DNA of 58,941 bases, taken from the NCBI GenBank assembly GCA_963630635.1, contig CAVGOA010000009.1, forward strand, positions 1 to 58,941. The letters run 5' to 3'. Under the pieces are notes generated by a model. That model was not told the origin of the DNA. It was given only the letters and a program-made list of their open reading frames with translations, and did no database searches. The DNA is from Paratractidigestivibacter sp963630635 (GTDB taxonomy: Bacteria > Actinomycetota > Coriobacteriia > Coriobacteriales > Atopobiaceae). The position numbers were made by a program, and so were the translations under genes. Shown piece by piece: positions 8,964 to 17,561 of the stretch (position 1 is the first letter of the stretch; each line of letters opens with the position of its first letter).

Positions 8964-9136
8964 AGCCCCCTTATCATTACCGCCGCACCAAAATGCGGCA
9001 AGAAGCATCGTGCAAAACTGCGCATACAAACGCATCAAACTATTTAATGATAAGCCATGCACTTCTGAACGCCACCTGGTAATGGCATGTGCCCAGCAAA
9101 ACCATTAATCGCTATGGCCGTGCCAGGGTAATCAGC

Positions 9137-9162
9137 GGGGTACCGTTTGTTAAAAGTACCCC
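9137..9162. other. Small hairpin in the divergent intergenic region
   Basis: GGGGTAC (9137-9143) and GTACCCC (9156-9162) form a 7-bp stem with a 12-nt loop in the 289-bp gap between the polysaccharide operon and the L,D-transpeptidase gene. There is no T-tract on either side, so an operator is likelier than a terminator. Its right half is part of the motif shared with the lysozyme promoter. Confidence 0.45.
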
Positions 9163-9210
9163 CTCATTGGGCGAGAAATGATTGCTGCTAGCTTGCCCCC
9201 GACGCATACT
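9149..9210 (+). promoter_or_regulatory. Promoter and probable operator of the L,D-transpeptidase gene
   Basis: TTGCTG (9182-9187) and CATACT (9205-9210) are spaced exactly 17 bp and form a plausible sigma-70-type promoter 43 bp before the ATG. Upstream lies GTTAAAAGTACCCCC (9149-9163). The same GTTAAA...GTACCCCC block occurs before the lysozyme gene, again 18 bp ahead of a TTGCTGnTAG, which suggests a common regulator. Confidence 0.5.
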
Positions 9211-9252
9211 TGAATTTTAGGTTTGGAACAGCTTTCTGGGAGGATTGTAGGG

Positions 9253-11973
9253 ATGAGAAAGCCAAGATTTACCGTGGCGGTAGCCGCGGGGCTGGCCGTT
9301 GCGTCGTGCCTGTACGTCTTGCCCGCGCGAGCGGACGAGACAGCCGCGCAGGTGACGCAAACCAAGACGGTTGCCGAAGTCGTTGAAGACACGACCGACC
9401 CCGACGAAGAGGCGCCGAGCGACGCCGCCAAGGATACTGATGGGTCCAAGGACGTAGCCGAGAAGGACAAGGGCGACGCTTCCGAGGACGTAAAGAAGGA
9501 CGAAGCGAAATCCGACGAAGGCGATAAGACCGACGCGGCGGACGATGCTTCGACCAAGGACAAGTCCGACGCTAAGACTGACGCCAAGGCCGAGACCAAG
9601 TCTGACGTCAAGGCCGACACCAAGGCCGACGCCGCCACCGACGCCATGCCCGTCTCCCCTGCCATGCCCGCAGAGACCGACGCCGCCGCAGAGCCCGAGG
9701 CACAGGCCGACAAGGGCAAGGCCACCCTCACCGTCCAGGCCCACGTGCAAGACATCGGCTGGCAGACGGCCGTCGCAAGCGGCAAGGTGGCCGGGACCAC
9801 CGGGCGCGGCAAGCGCATGGAGGCCCTGAAGTTCGCCCTTTCCGGCGTCTCGGGCGCGGTTCAGGTCCAGGCCCACATCTCTGACCAGGGCTGGGACAGC
9901 GGCTGGACCGACAACCAAGCCGGTACCACCGGCAAGTCGCGCGCTCTTGAGGCCGTGCGCATCCGCCTCACGGACGACGCGGCCGAGAAGTACGACATCT
10001 ATTACCGAGTCCACTCCGCCAACGTGGGCTGGCTGGGCTGGGCCAAGAACGGCGACGCCGCCGGCACACAGGGCTTGGGCAACGCCATCGAGGCCATCGA
10101 GGTTCGTCTCGTCGCCAAGGGCCAGTCCGGCCCCACCACGGGCAATGCCTTCAAGGCCAAGGCCGCGACCTCGATCAACGTCGTCGCGGGCGTCTTTGGC
10201 CGCGGCTGGCAGGCGGGCGTGACTGCGGGCAAGACCGCCGGCACCACCGGCCAGTCCCGAGCCCTCACCGGCCTGTCCATGAACGTCGACCAGGCTACCT
10301 GGGTCAGCGGCTCTGTCCAGTATCGCGTCTCCACGTCTCTCTCGGGCCTGTGTGGCTGGACCAACGCGGGCACCAAACTGGGCTCGGTCACCGGCAACGC
10401 GCCGATCCAGACCATGCAGGTGAAGCTCAGCGGTGACATGGCCGAGAAGTACGACGTCTACTACCGCGTCCACGCCGCATACGTTGGCTGGATGGGCTGG
10501 GCCAAGAACGGAGAGACGGCAGGCAGCGAGAAGGTCACCAACCGCGCCGAGGCCGTGCAGGTGGTCCTGGTGGCCAAGGGCGGCAAGGCCCCCGGCTCTA
10601 CCGCCAACGCCTACGAGGCCAACACCGGCGCACGCCTGCAGGGCCAGGCCCACGTGGCCAACCAGGGCTGGCTTGGCGCCACTTCGGGCACCGACATCAC
10701 CCTGGGCACCACCGGCCGCGGCCAGCAGCTTGAGGCCCTGGCCTGCGCTGTTATGGGCAACGGCCTTGACGGATCTGCGGTCCAGGTCCAGGCACACGTG
10801 GCCAACGTCGGCTGGCAAAACGCGACCACCGGTATGGCCGGAACCACGGGCAGGGGCTACTCGGTCCAGGCCGTTAAGATCAACCTTACCGGCACCGCGG
10901 CCCAGAAGTACGACGTCTACTACCAGGTCCACGTTGCCAACATCGGCTGGCTGGGCTGGACCAAGAACGGCGAGCAGGCAGGCACCACCGGATTCGACCG
11001 CGCCATCGAGGCCGTGCGCGTTCGTCTGGTGACCAAGGGCCAGGCTGGCCCCAGCTCCAGCGCGCCCGCGTCCCTCTCCGCGTCTAGCGTGACCTACTCG
11101 ACCTATATCCAGAACATCGGCTGGCAGGGCCAGAAATCCAACGGCGGTTTCTCGGGCACCACGGGCAGGGCGCTTCGCCTGGAGGCCTTGAAGGCGTCCG
11201 TCTCGTCCAACCTTAGCGGCTCCATTAACTACCAGGCGCACGTCCAGGACATCGGCTGGCAGTCCTCGGTCTCTAACGGGGGCGTCGCCGGCACCACCGG
11301 CCAGGCCAAGCGCGTCGAGGCCGTCAAGTTCTGGCTCAGCGGCCAGCTGGCACAGTACTACGACATCTGGTACCGCGTCTACGCCGAGGACTACGGCTGG
11401 ATGGGTTGGACCTGCAACGGAGCCGCGGCGGGCACCACCTCTGTGGGCCTGCGCGTCGAGGGTGTCCAGGTCTGCCTGCGCCTTAAGGGTTCGGCGGCCC
11501 CCGGCAGCACCGCGAACTCCTACACCAATAAGCCCAAGGTCCCGCCCATGAGTTCTGACCAGGTGCGCATGTACTACATGGCCCAGAACTACGCGAGCAA
11601 CACCGACTGGCTCATCATGGTCGATACCTCGCTCAACCGAATTGGCGTCTTTAGGGGCTCCAAGGGCAACTGGAGCTGGTCGCGCTTCTGGATGTGCTCC
11701 ACGGGCAAGCCGCTGACCCCCACCGTACTTGGCGAGTATCGCGTTACCGGCAAGGGTTACTGCTTTGGCCACGGCTATACCTGCTATTACTACACGCAGT
11801 TCTGCGGCGACTACCTTATCCACTCCGTCCTGTACTACCAGGACACCTTCAACGTGATGGACGGCCGCCTGGGCATGAACCTCTCGATGGGCTGCGTGCG
11901 CCTGGATATCAACAATGCCAAGTGGATCTACGACAACGTGCCGTACAACACCAAGGTCGTGACGTACCAGTAA
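9253..11973 (+). CDS. Secreted L,D-transpeptidase with ChW repeats
   Basis: A 906-residue exported cell-wall enzyme. The start is the ATG at 9253, eight bases after GGGAGGA, giving a signal peptide (MRKPRFTVAVAAGLAVASCL) with probable cleavage after ARA. An Asp/Lys/Ala-rich linker follows (about 30-155). Then come four units of about 150 residues built from clostridial hydrophobic W (ChW) repeats, each with GW, AGTTG and a YDxYYRVH...GWLGWAKNG segment. The C-terminal ~120 residues are a YkuD-type L,D-transpeptidase domain: WLIMVDTSLNRIGVF, IHS, and the catalytic SMGCVRL with the nucleophile Cys. L,D-transpeptidases cross-link peptidoglycan through L,D bonds or attach proteins to it; ChW repeats are thought to bind the wall. 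A terminator follows at 12010-12046. Calling the wall as its site of action is secure; which reaction it performs is not. Confidence 0.9.
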   Translation: MRKPRFTVAVAAGLAVASCLYVLPARADETAAQVTQTKTVAEVVEDTTDPDEEAPSDAAKDTDGSKDVAEKDKGDASEDVKKDEAKSDEGDKTDAADDASTKDKSDAKTDAKAETKSDVKADTKADAATDAMPVSPAMPAETDAAAEPEAQADKGKATLTVQAHVQDIGWQTAVASGKVAGTTGRGKRMEALKFALSGVSGAVQVQAHISDQGWDSGWTDNQAGTTGKSRALEAVRIRLTDDAAEKYDIYYRVHSANVGWLGWAKNGDAAGTQGLGNAIEAIEVRLVAKGQSGPTTGNAFKAKAATSINVVAGVFGRGWQAGVTAGKTAGTTGQSRALTGLSMNVDQATWVSGSVQYRVSTSLSGLCGWTNAGTKLGSVTGNAPIQTMQVKLSGDMAEKYDVYYRVHAAYVGWMGWAKNGETAGSEKVTNRAEAVQVVLVAKGGKAPGSTANAYEANTGARLQGQAHVANQGWLGATSGTDITLGTTGRGQQLEALACAVMGNGLDGSAVQVQAHVANVGWQNATTGMAGTTGRGYSVQAVKINLTGTAAQKYDVYYQVHVANIGWLGWTKNGEQAGTTGFDRAIEAVRVRLVTKGQAGPSSSAPASLSASSVTYSTYIQNIGWQGQKSNGGFSGTTGRALRLEALKASVSSNLSGSINYQAHVQDIGWQSSVSNGGVAGTTGQAKRVEAVKFWLSGQLAQYYDIWYRVYAEDYGWMGWTCNGAAAGTTSVGLRVEGVQVCLRLKGSAAPGSTANSYTNKPKVPPMSSDQVRMYYMAQNYASNTDWLIMVDTSLNRIGVFRGSKGNWSWSRFWMCSTGKPLTPTVLGEYRVTGKGYCFGHGYTCYYYTQFCGDYLIHSVLYYQDTFNVMDGRLGMNLSMGCVRLDINNAKWIYDNVPYNTKVVTYQ

Positions 11974-12009
11974 GAGGCGTTTGTCTCGCCGTCTGCGCAT
12001 GATTTACCG

Positions 12010-12046
12010 AGAAGGGCCGCTCCGGGAATGCCGGGGCGGCCCTTCT
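12010..12046 (+). terminator. Terminator after the L,D-transpeptidase gene
   Basis: Stem AGAAGGGCCGC (12010-12020) / GCGGCCCTTCT (12036-12046), a perfect 11 bp that can extend through the CCGG in the loop, 36 bp after the stop. The T-tract is short. Confidence 0.75.
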
Positions 12047-12140
12047 ACTTGGCAGGTCGATCGTATTCTTCCCCCAACTGGAATACCGGCCGCCGCCATC
12101 CTGGGCAAATGCGAAATCGCATGCCGGTTGGGGGAAGAAA

Positions 12141-12172
12141 AAGGGAGGATGCCAAAGTAGCACCCTCCCCTT
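12141..12172 (-). terminator. Terminator after the lysozyme gene
   Basis: Read on the minus strand, GGGAGGGTGC and GCATCCTCCC form a near-perfect stem with a 7-nt loop, directly followed by TTTTTCTT. This is a textbook intrinsic terminator about 21 bp beyond the stop at 12194. The 12047-12140 stretch between the two convergent terminators holds no gene. Confidence 0.88.
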
Positions 12173-12193
12173 GCAGCCTGATTTGCGGCTAGT

Positions 12194-14614
12194 TTACTTC
12201 TTCTTAAAGGCGTTGGTGGTCGAGCCGGGGGCGGTGCTGCCCTTGGCCACCAAGCGAACCTCGATGGCCTCGGCGCGCTTGCCGTAGCCCTCGCTACCTG
12301 CTGATTCGCCGTTCTTGGCCCAGCCGAGCCAGCCAAAGTCCTGGACGTGGACGCGGTAGTAGACGTCGTACTGCTCGGCAAGGGCGCCGGTGAGCTTGAT
12401 CTTGACGGCCTCGAGGCGCTTAGACCTGCCCGTCGTTCCCGCCATGCCAGAGGTGTAGTCGCGCCACCCAAGGTCCTGGACGTGCGCGGAGCACTGGATA
12501 GAGCCGCCGGGGCTGTTGGACACCTGGAAGTTAAGGGCCTCGATGGCCTTGGACTTGCCGGTGGTGCCCGCGATGCCCGTGGTATAGCCCTGCCAGCCAA
12601 TGTCAGAAACGTGCGCCTGGACCGAGACAGAGGCGGGCTTCTTGTTAAAGCGGCCCGACGTCGACCCGGGAGCGGCGCCGCCCTTGGTCACCAGGCGAAC
12701 CTCGATTGCCTCGACGCGCTTGCCGTAGCCCTCGCTGCCGGCCTCCTCGCCGTTCTTGGCCCAGCCCATCCAGCCAAAGTCCTGGCAGTGGACGCGGTAG
12801 TAGATGTCGTACTTCTCGGCTAAGGCACCTGTAAGCTTGAGCTTCACGGCCTCGATCTGCTTGCCCTTGCCGGTGGTGCCGGCCGTGCCCGTGGTGTAGT
12901 TTTGCCATCCGATGTCCTGGACATGGGCCGAGCACTGGACAGAGCCGCCGGGGTTGTTCGCAACCGAGAAGTTAAGGGCCTCGATGGCCTTGGACTGGCC
13001 GGTGGTGCCGGCGACGCTGGCGGTGTAGGCCTGCCAGCCGATGTCGGACACGTGGGCCTGGGTGGTCACCACGGCAGAGCCGAACTTGAGGTAGCGGTTA
13101 GACGTCGATCCGGGGGCCGAGCCACCCTTAGAGACGAGCTTGATCTCGATTGCCTCGGCACGGTAGTTATAACCCTCGGTGCCGGCTTCCTCGCCGTTCT
13201 TAGCCCAGCCGAGCCAGCCGATATCTTGGCTATAAATGCGGTAGTAGACGTCGTACTTGCTTGCCAGGGTACCCGTTAGCTTGAACTTCACGGCCTCGAT
13301 GCGCTTGGACTGGCCGGTGGTGCCAACGGTATCCGAGGTGTAGTCCTGCCAACCGCTACCCTGGACATACGCCGAGCCCTGGATAGTACCGCCGGGGTTG
13401 TTGATGACGGTGACGTTAAGGGCCTCGATGGCCTTGGACTGGCCGGTAGTCCCGGCAGTGCCGCTGGTATAGGTTTGCCAGCCTACGTCAGAGACGTGCG
13501 CCTGGATAAAGACGGTCGGCTTTGTAGTGGTGGTCAAAGCCGAGAAGCTATAGGCGTAGTCCATGTCAACTCGGCCGTCGATACCGGGGACAGAACCATC
13601 GCTGGAGTACTGCCACAGACTGTAGGAGCCCTCGTAGGTGCAGTGATCCCACCACTGGGCGACCCAGGTGTCCCACTGGCGAAGCGACGAGTCGTCAAGG
13701 TAGTTGCGGTACCACGACGTACTGGAATAGATGCCCGCCCTGTATCCGCCGGCCTGAATACGGCTGCAGAACGCGTTGATGTTGGCCGTCAGCGTCTGCT
13801 TGCTGATCACGAGGTTGTTGGGGTTGATCCAGTCATCCTCAATGTCGTAATAGATAGGGAGCTGCGGATGGTGATTGCCGAGCCAGCTGAAGACCCTGTC
13901 CGCATCGCGGTTGGCCTCAGAAATCGTGCGGGCATACGAATAGTAGTAGATACCGTAGGGAATCCCAAGGCGGTCGCACTCGCTGGCGTTGCGCTCGAAG
14001 TAGTCGTCAATCTGCCCATATGCGGGCCCAATGCGAATAATTGCGAACTTAATGCCGGAAGCCTTGACCTGCTCCCAGTCAATTTTGCCCTGGTAAGAAC
14101 TCACATCAATACCGCGGGCAACGGCGCCAGAAGGCAGATTGTCCGAGAGGGACTGGGCGTCGATCAGGTCATCCTCGCTGCCTCCGCTAACACTCAGAAC
14201 GCCGTCCTGGTAGCGCCACGAGTTGGGGCTGAGCTCGGCATCGGAGTCGACGTATGTCTCGTCGTCCTTGCGGTCGGCGTTAGCGTCGTCGCCGGTCCAA
14301 ACGGTTTGCCCGCTGGTGTCGTAGTCCTCGACGGTACCGTCGTCGGTTGCGTAGGACTGGGCGTCGGCGTCGTCCGTCTCGCCGTCAAAGGCGAAGGCAT
14401 TGTCATCCGCGGCAAAGCCGTCGTCGACCGCAGAGGACTCCGTCTCATCCAAGGAAACGGCATCGTCGGCGACAGCGTCGTCATCGGCGGCTGTGTCGTA
14501 GACGACGACCTGGTCAGAGACCTGAGTGGCATAAGCAGAGAGCGGCGACGTGAGCGGCGTGACGCCGATCAAAACCGCAAGAGCTATGGAAAGCCCCTTA
14601 GTAGGTGCGCGCAT
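12194..14614 (-). CDS. Secreted GH25 lysozyme (N-acetylmuramidase) with ChW repeats
   Basis: An 806-residue exported enzyme that cuts the MurNAc-GlcNAc bond of peptidoglycan. A signal peptide (MRAPTKGLSIALAVLIGVTP) with probable cleavage near AYA is followed by an acidic Asp/Ala-rich linker (about 35-150). The GH25 domain spans roughly 165-355: ARGIDVSSYQGKIDW at its start, FAIIRIG, and YYDIED with the catalytic acidic pair, ending near VDMDYAYS. Three ChW units of about 150 residues follow, each ending in a K-G-x-APGST linker, closely related to those of the facing L,D-transpeptidase. AAGGGG lies six bases before the ATG at 14614. The two genes are convergent with separate terminators but have matching promoter regions, so co-regulation is likely. 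The identification is secure. Confidence 0.94.
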   Translation of the reverse strand: MRAPTKGLSIALAVLIGVTPLTSPLSAYATQVSDQVVVYDTAADDDAVADDAVSLDETESSAVDDGFAADDNAFAFDGETDDADAQSYATDDGTVEDYDTSGQTVWTGDDANADRKDDETYVDSDAELSPNSWRYQDGVLSVSGGSEDDLIDAQSLSDNLPSGAVARGIDVSSYQGKIDWEQVKASGIKFAIIRIGPAYGQIDDYFERNASECDRLGIPYGIYYYSYARTISEANRDADRVFSWLGNHHPQLPIYYDIEDDWINPNNLVISKQTLTANINAFCSRIQAGGYRAGIYSSTSWYRNYLDDSSLRQWDTWVAQWWDHCTYEGSYSLWQYSSDGSVPGIDGRVDMDYAYSFSALTTTTKPTVFIQAHVSDVGWQTYTSGTAGTTGQSKAIEALNVTVINNPGGTIQGSAYVQGSGWQDYTSDTVGTTGQSKRIEAVKFKLTGTLASKYDVYYRIYSQDIGWLGWAKNGEEAGTEGYNYRAEAIEIKLVSKGGSAPGSTSNRYLKFGSAVVTTQAHVSDIGWQAYTASVAGTTGQSKAIEALNFSVANNPGGSVQCSAHVQDIGWQNYTTGTAGTTGKGKQIEAVKLKLTGALAEKYDIYYRVHCQDFGWMGWAKNGEEAGSEGYGKRVEAIEVRLVTKGGAAPGSTSGRFNKKPASVSVQAHVSDIGWQGYTTGIAGTTGKSKAIEALNFQVSNSPGGSIQCSAHVQDLGWRDYTSGMAGTTGRSKRLEAVKIKLTGALAEQYDVYYRVHVQDFGWLGWAKNGESAGSEGYGKRAEAIEVRLVAKGSTAPGSTTNAFKKK

Positions 14615-14646
14615 GGTAACCCCTTAACAACGTTTAAGCTGCGTAA

Positions 14647-14711
14647 ACACAAACTGACGGCTAGTCTACCAGCAATTCCTCGAATCTCAGCCGGGGGGTA
14701 CCAAATTTAAC
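14647..14711 (-). promoter_or_regulatory. Promoter and probable operator of the lysozyme gene
   Basis: On the minus strand GTTAAATTTGGTACCCCCC (14711-14693) is followed, 18 bp after GTACCCCC, by TTGCTGGTAG (14675-14666). This copies the layout before the L,D-transpeptidase gene. TTGCTG would be the -35; the -10 (TTGTGT by position) is poor, so the exact promoter is uncertain. Confidence 0.45.
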
Positions 14712-14745
14712 CCGCCCGCCCACGTTGCTTAAAACCTCGCGCCAC

Positions 14746-14783
14746 CCTTCTCGCCGACCGTGTCTGGGGCCGCACCGAGAAGG
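14746..14783 (-). terminator. Hairpin at the end of the type VII operon
   Basis: CCTTCTCG (14746-14753) and CGAGAAGG (14776-14783) are an 8-bp inverted repeat immediately after the stop at 14785, with a GC-rich 22-nt loop. No T-tract follows on the minus strand, so it may be a weak or Rho-assisted terminator. Confidence 0.45.
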
Positions 14784-14784
14784 A

Positions 14785-15294
14785 CTACCAGCCATTCTCG
14801 GCAAGGAGCCGCTCCAACTCTTCTCTAGCGTATTCGGACGCAACTGTCATCTTGACATCGACGTCTTCGTGCTCGCGATGGTCCAGGATCTTGCCGGCAA
14901 CAAAGGCCTCGCTAACAAGCCGTCCGCCAAAAACAAGCTCGCCGGTCTTGGACAAAGCGATGCGACCGCCCCTCGACAGCGAAAACAGGTAGCGCTGGTC
15001 GACGTAGCGAGAACCAAACAGCCTGGAAGCCGGCAGCAAAAGCTCGGCATCGTCACAATCGATTCCCAGCTTTGCCTTGACGAGAGTGGCCTCATTGGAC
15101 TTCTGTGCAGACTTGCTCAGGCGCCATAGGTAATACGCCAACATAAACACGAAAACCGAAACCGTCATACCCATAGCGATGCCGGCGACGCCAAGGACAA
15201 GCGTCAGCGCCATCCCGGCCCAGCAGGCAATCGCCTTGGCGTACCCCGGCTTCACGGCAATCTCGATGTAAGCGGGAAACTCAACGGTATTCAC
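14785..15294 (-). CDS. Two-helix membrane protein, last gene of the type VII operon
   Basis: A 169-residue protein of unknown function. Residues about 20-60 hold two hydrophobic segments (AIACWAGMALTLVLGVAG and MTVSVFVFMLAYYLW), followed by a soluble C-terminal domain of about 110 residues that reads as mixed alpha/beta and ends in a charged helix. It lies 10 bp downstream of a WXG100 gene. The layout, two helices plus a cytoplasmic domain, resembles the other small membrane protein of this operon (16938-17561), and both could be immunity proteins or secretion accessory factors. No family was recognised; the functional suggestion is from position only. Confidence 0.6.
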   Translation of the reverse strand: MNTVEFPAYIEIAVKPGYAKAIACWAGMALTLVLGVAGIAMGMTVSVFVFMLAYYLWRLSKSAQKSNEATLVKAKLGIDCDDAELLLPASRLFGSRYVDQRYLFSLSRGGRIALSKTGELVFGGRLVSEAFVAGKILDHREHEDVDVKMTVASEYAREELERLLAENGW

Positions 15295-15304
15295 AAGAAC
15301 CCCC

Positions 15305-15601
15305 TTAAGGCACCTGCATCTGCCCGTATTGCGAGTCCAGGCCCTCGTAGCGATCGGCTGCGCGGCTCAGCTCACCCGACAGCTCCTTGAGCATGGCGAC
15401 GTAGCTCTCGATAGCCGGTTGCCAATCGTTTCCCAGCTTGTTAAAGAACGCGTCGGCGCCGGGCCCCACCCACTCTGTTTTAAGTTGATTCACATTTTTA
15501 TTCATATTCGTACAAGCCGTGCTAATATCGTTCGCCAAATTCGCAAGATGCCTGGACTGTTCGTTGAGCACGTCCACGTTGTATTTGAGGGTGTTCGCCA
15601 T
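15305..15601 (-). CDS. WXG100-family secreted protein
   Basis: A 98-residue helical-hairpin protein with the WXG turn written as EWVGPGADAF near residues 43-52 and no signal peptide, as expected for type VII (ESX/Ess) substrates. AGGGGATTGAG precedes the ATG. The C-terminal end (YEGLDSQYGQMQVP) includes a Y-x-x-x-Q-like stretch that could serve as an export tail, but this is weak. It is the second of three WXG100-type genes in the operon and follows the TPR gene by 9 bp. It could dimerise with another small helical protein of the locus or act as an export partner for the effector encoded upstream. Confidence 0.85.
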   Translation of the reverse strand: MANTLKYNVDVLNEQSRHLANLANDISTACTNMNKNVNQLKTEWVGPGADAFFNKLGNDWQPAIESYVAMLKELSGELSRAADRYEGLDSQYGQMQVP

Positions 15602-15610
15602 CTCAATCCC

Positions 15611-16900
15611 CTAGAACTTGAAGGACGGGTCAAGCCCAAGCGCCTTTTCGCGGAACTGCGCGGCACCGGCGACATCGCCCTTTGCGGCAAGAACGTCCGA
15701 CTTAAGCGCATACCCCGCGGCATCCTTTGGCGCAAGGCGGATCAAGTGATCGGCCAAGTCCAGGGCTTTGTCATATTCCCCAAGCTCCTTGTGGCACTGA
15801 AGGCGGTAACAGTAGGCCTCGATAATTCCGGGGTTGGCTATAGTGATGCGGCGCAGATGGACCTGCGCATCTCGCAGAAGCTCATTGGCCGCGTCCTGCC
15901 CGAGCTTTTTCGCCGCAAAGGCGTTCCAGAAAATCGCCGCCGCGCGCGTCCGGGGCGAGATATCGCCAAGCTCCAAAATCGTCTTGACGCAGGCCTCTAT
16001 CTGCTCGTAGTCCTCCACCACGGCAAGCTCGGACAAAAGCATGAAGCTCGCCTGGTCCTGGCTCTGTCCGCCTGCCGCCACCGCGCGCTTAAGGCACTCG
16101 ATGGATGCATCGGTATCCCGATTAAGCGCATAGGAGACACCGCGGGCAGCGTCGATTTCCGCAATAAGGGAAGAGTCGAGGCCAACAAGCTCGGCTGCTT
16201 TATCGAGAAGCTCAAGCGCCTTGTCGGCCTTCTCGGCTTGATTGAGCACCTGACCCTTTACCAGAAGCATCGAGGGGTCATCGGGAAAGCGCGAAAGAGC
16301 GCGGTCGCACACCGTGACGGCCTCCCCAAAATCGCCCGATTGAAGATGAATCTGGACCTCGACCTGGTACGGCTCGGCCGCATCGGGAAGCAGGCTCTCC
16401 ACTTCCCTAAGGACGGCTGCGGCTTCTTTTGGCTTCTCGAGCAAAAGATAGAACTGGGCCTTGTTGATGTAGTGGTCCGGCAAAAGCGGATTGGCCTCAA
16501 TAGCCTTGTTCGCGTAACGAATCGCCTGGATTGGATCATCGGAGTCGACGAAGATGGTCTCCAAAATCTCGTACATCTCCAGCGGAGCAAAGCCGTGCTC
16601 TTCACAGCAATTGAACTCCTTTACCGCCTCGGGCAGGCGGTCGGCGATGAAATACGCGCAGCCCAGCGAGTAGCGCGCCTCGTCAGAATCTGGCTTGGCG
16701 AGAAGGGCCTTCTTGAAGGCGTCGATGCCCTCATCGAGCATCTGCTGGTTGGTATATGCGTTCCCCAGATTGAAAAATGCCTCATAGTTGGCCTTGTCCA
16801 AGGCAAGCACGCTTTTGTAGACCTCAACGGCGTCCTCATAGCGCCGGGCGGCCATCAGCTCGGTGCCGCGAGCCAAAAAGTCTTGAATCTCCTCGTTCAT
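15611..16900 (-). CDS. Tetratricopeptide-repeat protein of the type VII operon
   Basis: A 429-residue soluble protein almost wholly built of TPR-like helix pairs, for example ARGTELMAARRYEDAVEVYK near the N-terminus and FNLGNAYTNQQMLDEGIDAF next. It has no signal peptide or membrane helix. The start is the ATG at 16900 (MNEEIQDFLA), with GGAGGCG just upstream; the longer open frame to 17020 overlaps the preceding gene and lacks a site. TPR proteins act as binding scaffolds, so a chaperone or assembly role for type VII substrates is plausible. That role is inferred from the operon alone. Confidence 0.78.
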   Translation of the reverse strand: MNEEIQDFLARGTELMAARRYEDAVEVYKSVLALDKANYEAFFNLGNAYTNQQMLDEGIDAFKKALLAKPDSDEARYSLGCAYFIADRLPEAVKEFNCCEEHGFAPLEMYEILETIFVDSDDPIQAIRYANKAIEANPLLPDHYINKAQFYLLLEKPKEAAAVLREVESLLPDAAEPYQVEVQIHLQSGDFGEAVTVCDRALSRFPDDPSMLLVKGQVLNQAEKADKALELLDKAAELVGLDSSLIAEIDAARGVSYALNRDTDASIECLKRAVAAGGQSQDQASFMLLSELAVVEDYEQIEACVKTILELGDISPRTRAAAIFWNAFAAKKLGQDAANELLRDAQVHLRRITIANPGIIEAYCYRLQCHKELGEYDKALDLADHLIRLAPKDAAGYALKSDVLAAKGDVAGAAQFREKALGLDPSFKF

Positions 16901-16937
16901 GTAACGCCTCCATATCAAACGTTCGCAGACAACCGGA

Positions 16938-17561
16938 TTAGCTCTCTTCCCTAACCCCCAGGTCACGCAGAACCTGGACAGGGTCGGGCGAGAAATACGG
17001 CCAGAACTCGAGCAGCTCAAAAGCAGTCATGTCCTCCGCCCGAGCCGATAAGGCCGCCGCAGCGCTCGCGGCCATTCCGCCGGCAACGGCGCCTGGCCGA
17101 GTCGCTTTCACAACCAGCAGCCGGCGTTTCTCGTCGTAATGAAACACGCAATCGCTCAAGCGGCAAACAGAGACTTCAATGAGCCCGTCGTTCCTTGAGT
17201 TGTCGCACCTTATCCAGCGCAAATACCCGCCTTCAATGGTCAGCGACTCGGCCGAGAAGGCCTTCGCCGTGCGCATGGGATACGTGAAAACGGGAATCCC
17301 GCAAACAACCAGCACAAACGCGACGCTCATCTTGAGCACCGCGCCGCTCGAGGCCGAGGCCGCGTCGCTTCTCTCAAGGGCGTTTTGTATGTGGCTCAAG
17401 GTAAGCATGGCCTGCACCGCCTCGACAAAAAAAGGTAGCAAAACGACCATGGAAACCAAGCCGATGACTGATAACGCGAGAAGGACCTTCCCCTGCGCTC
17501 GGTCGCGCCACCAGCCGCGTAGCCATGTGCGCTTCTTTTCTTCATCAACAGTGAATGTCAT
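16938..17561 (-). CDS. Two-helix membrane protein, candidate immunity protein
   Basis: A 207-residue protein with a basic N-terminus (EEKKRTWLRGWWRDR) and two hydrophobic segments, VLLALSVIGLVSMVVLLPFF and LKMSVAFVLVVCGIPVFTYP, then a cytoplasmic domain of about 100 residues. No family was recognised. Its ATG at 17561 overlaps the stop of the candidate effector gene by four bases (ATGA), so the two are translationally coupled. Effector-immunity pairs are usually laid out this way, and a membrane immunity protein would suit an effector with a hydrophobic core. This is inference from position and topology. Confidence 0.62.
   Translation of the reverse strand: MTFTVDEEKKRTWLRGWWRDRAQGKVLLALSVIGLVSMVVLLPFFVEAVQAMLTLSHIQNALERSDAASASSGAVLKMSVAFVLVVCGIPVFTYPMRTAKAFSAESLTIEGGYLRWIRCDNSRNDGLIEVSVCRLSDCVFHYDEKRRLLVVKATRPGAVAGGMAASAAAALSARAEDMTAFELLEFWPYFSPDPVQVLRDLGVREES

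Noticed and set aside
9137..9162. Hairpin GGGGTAC/GTACCCC considered as a terminator or riboswitch
   Set aside because: No T-tract on either side and too small for a known riboswitch; half of it is explained by the motif shared with the lysozyme promoter.
9217..12000. 927-codon open frame on the minus strand opposite the L,D-transpeptidase gene, rich in Val, Gly, His and Asp
   Set aside because: It is the antisense shadow of repeat-rich GC-biased coding sequence; it has no motif, no credible start and runs through both gene ends.
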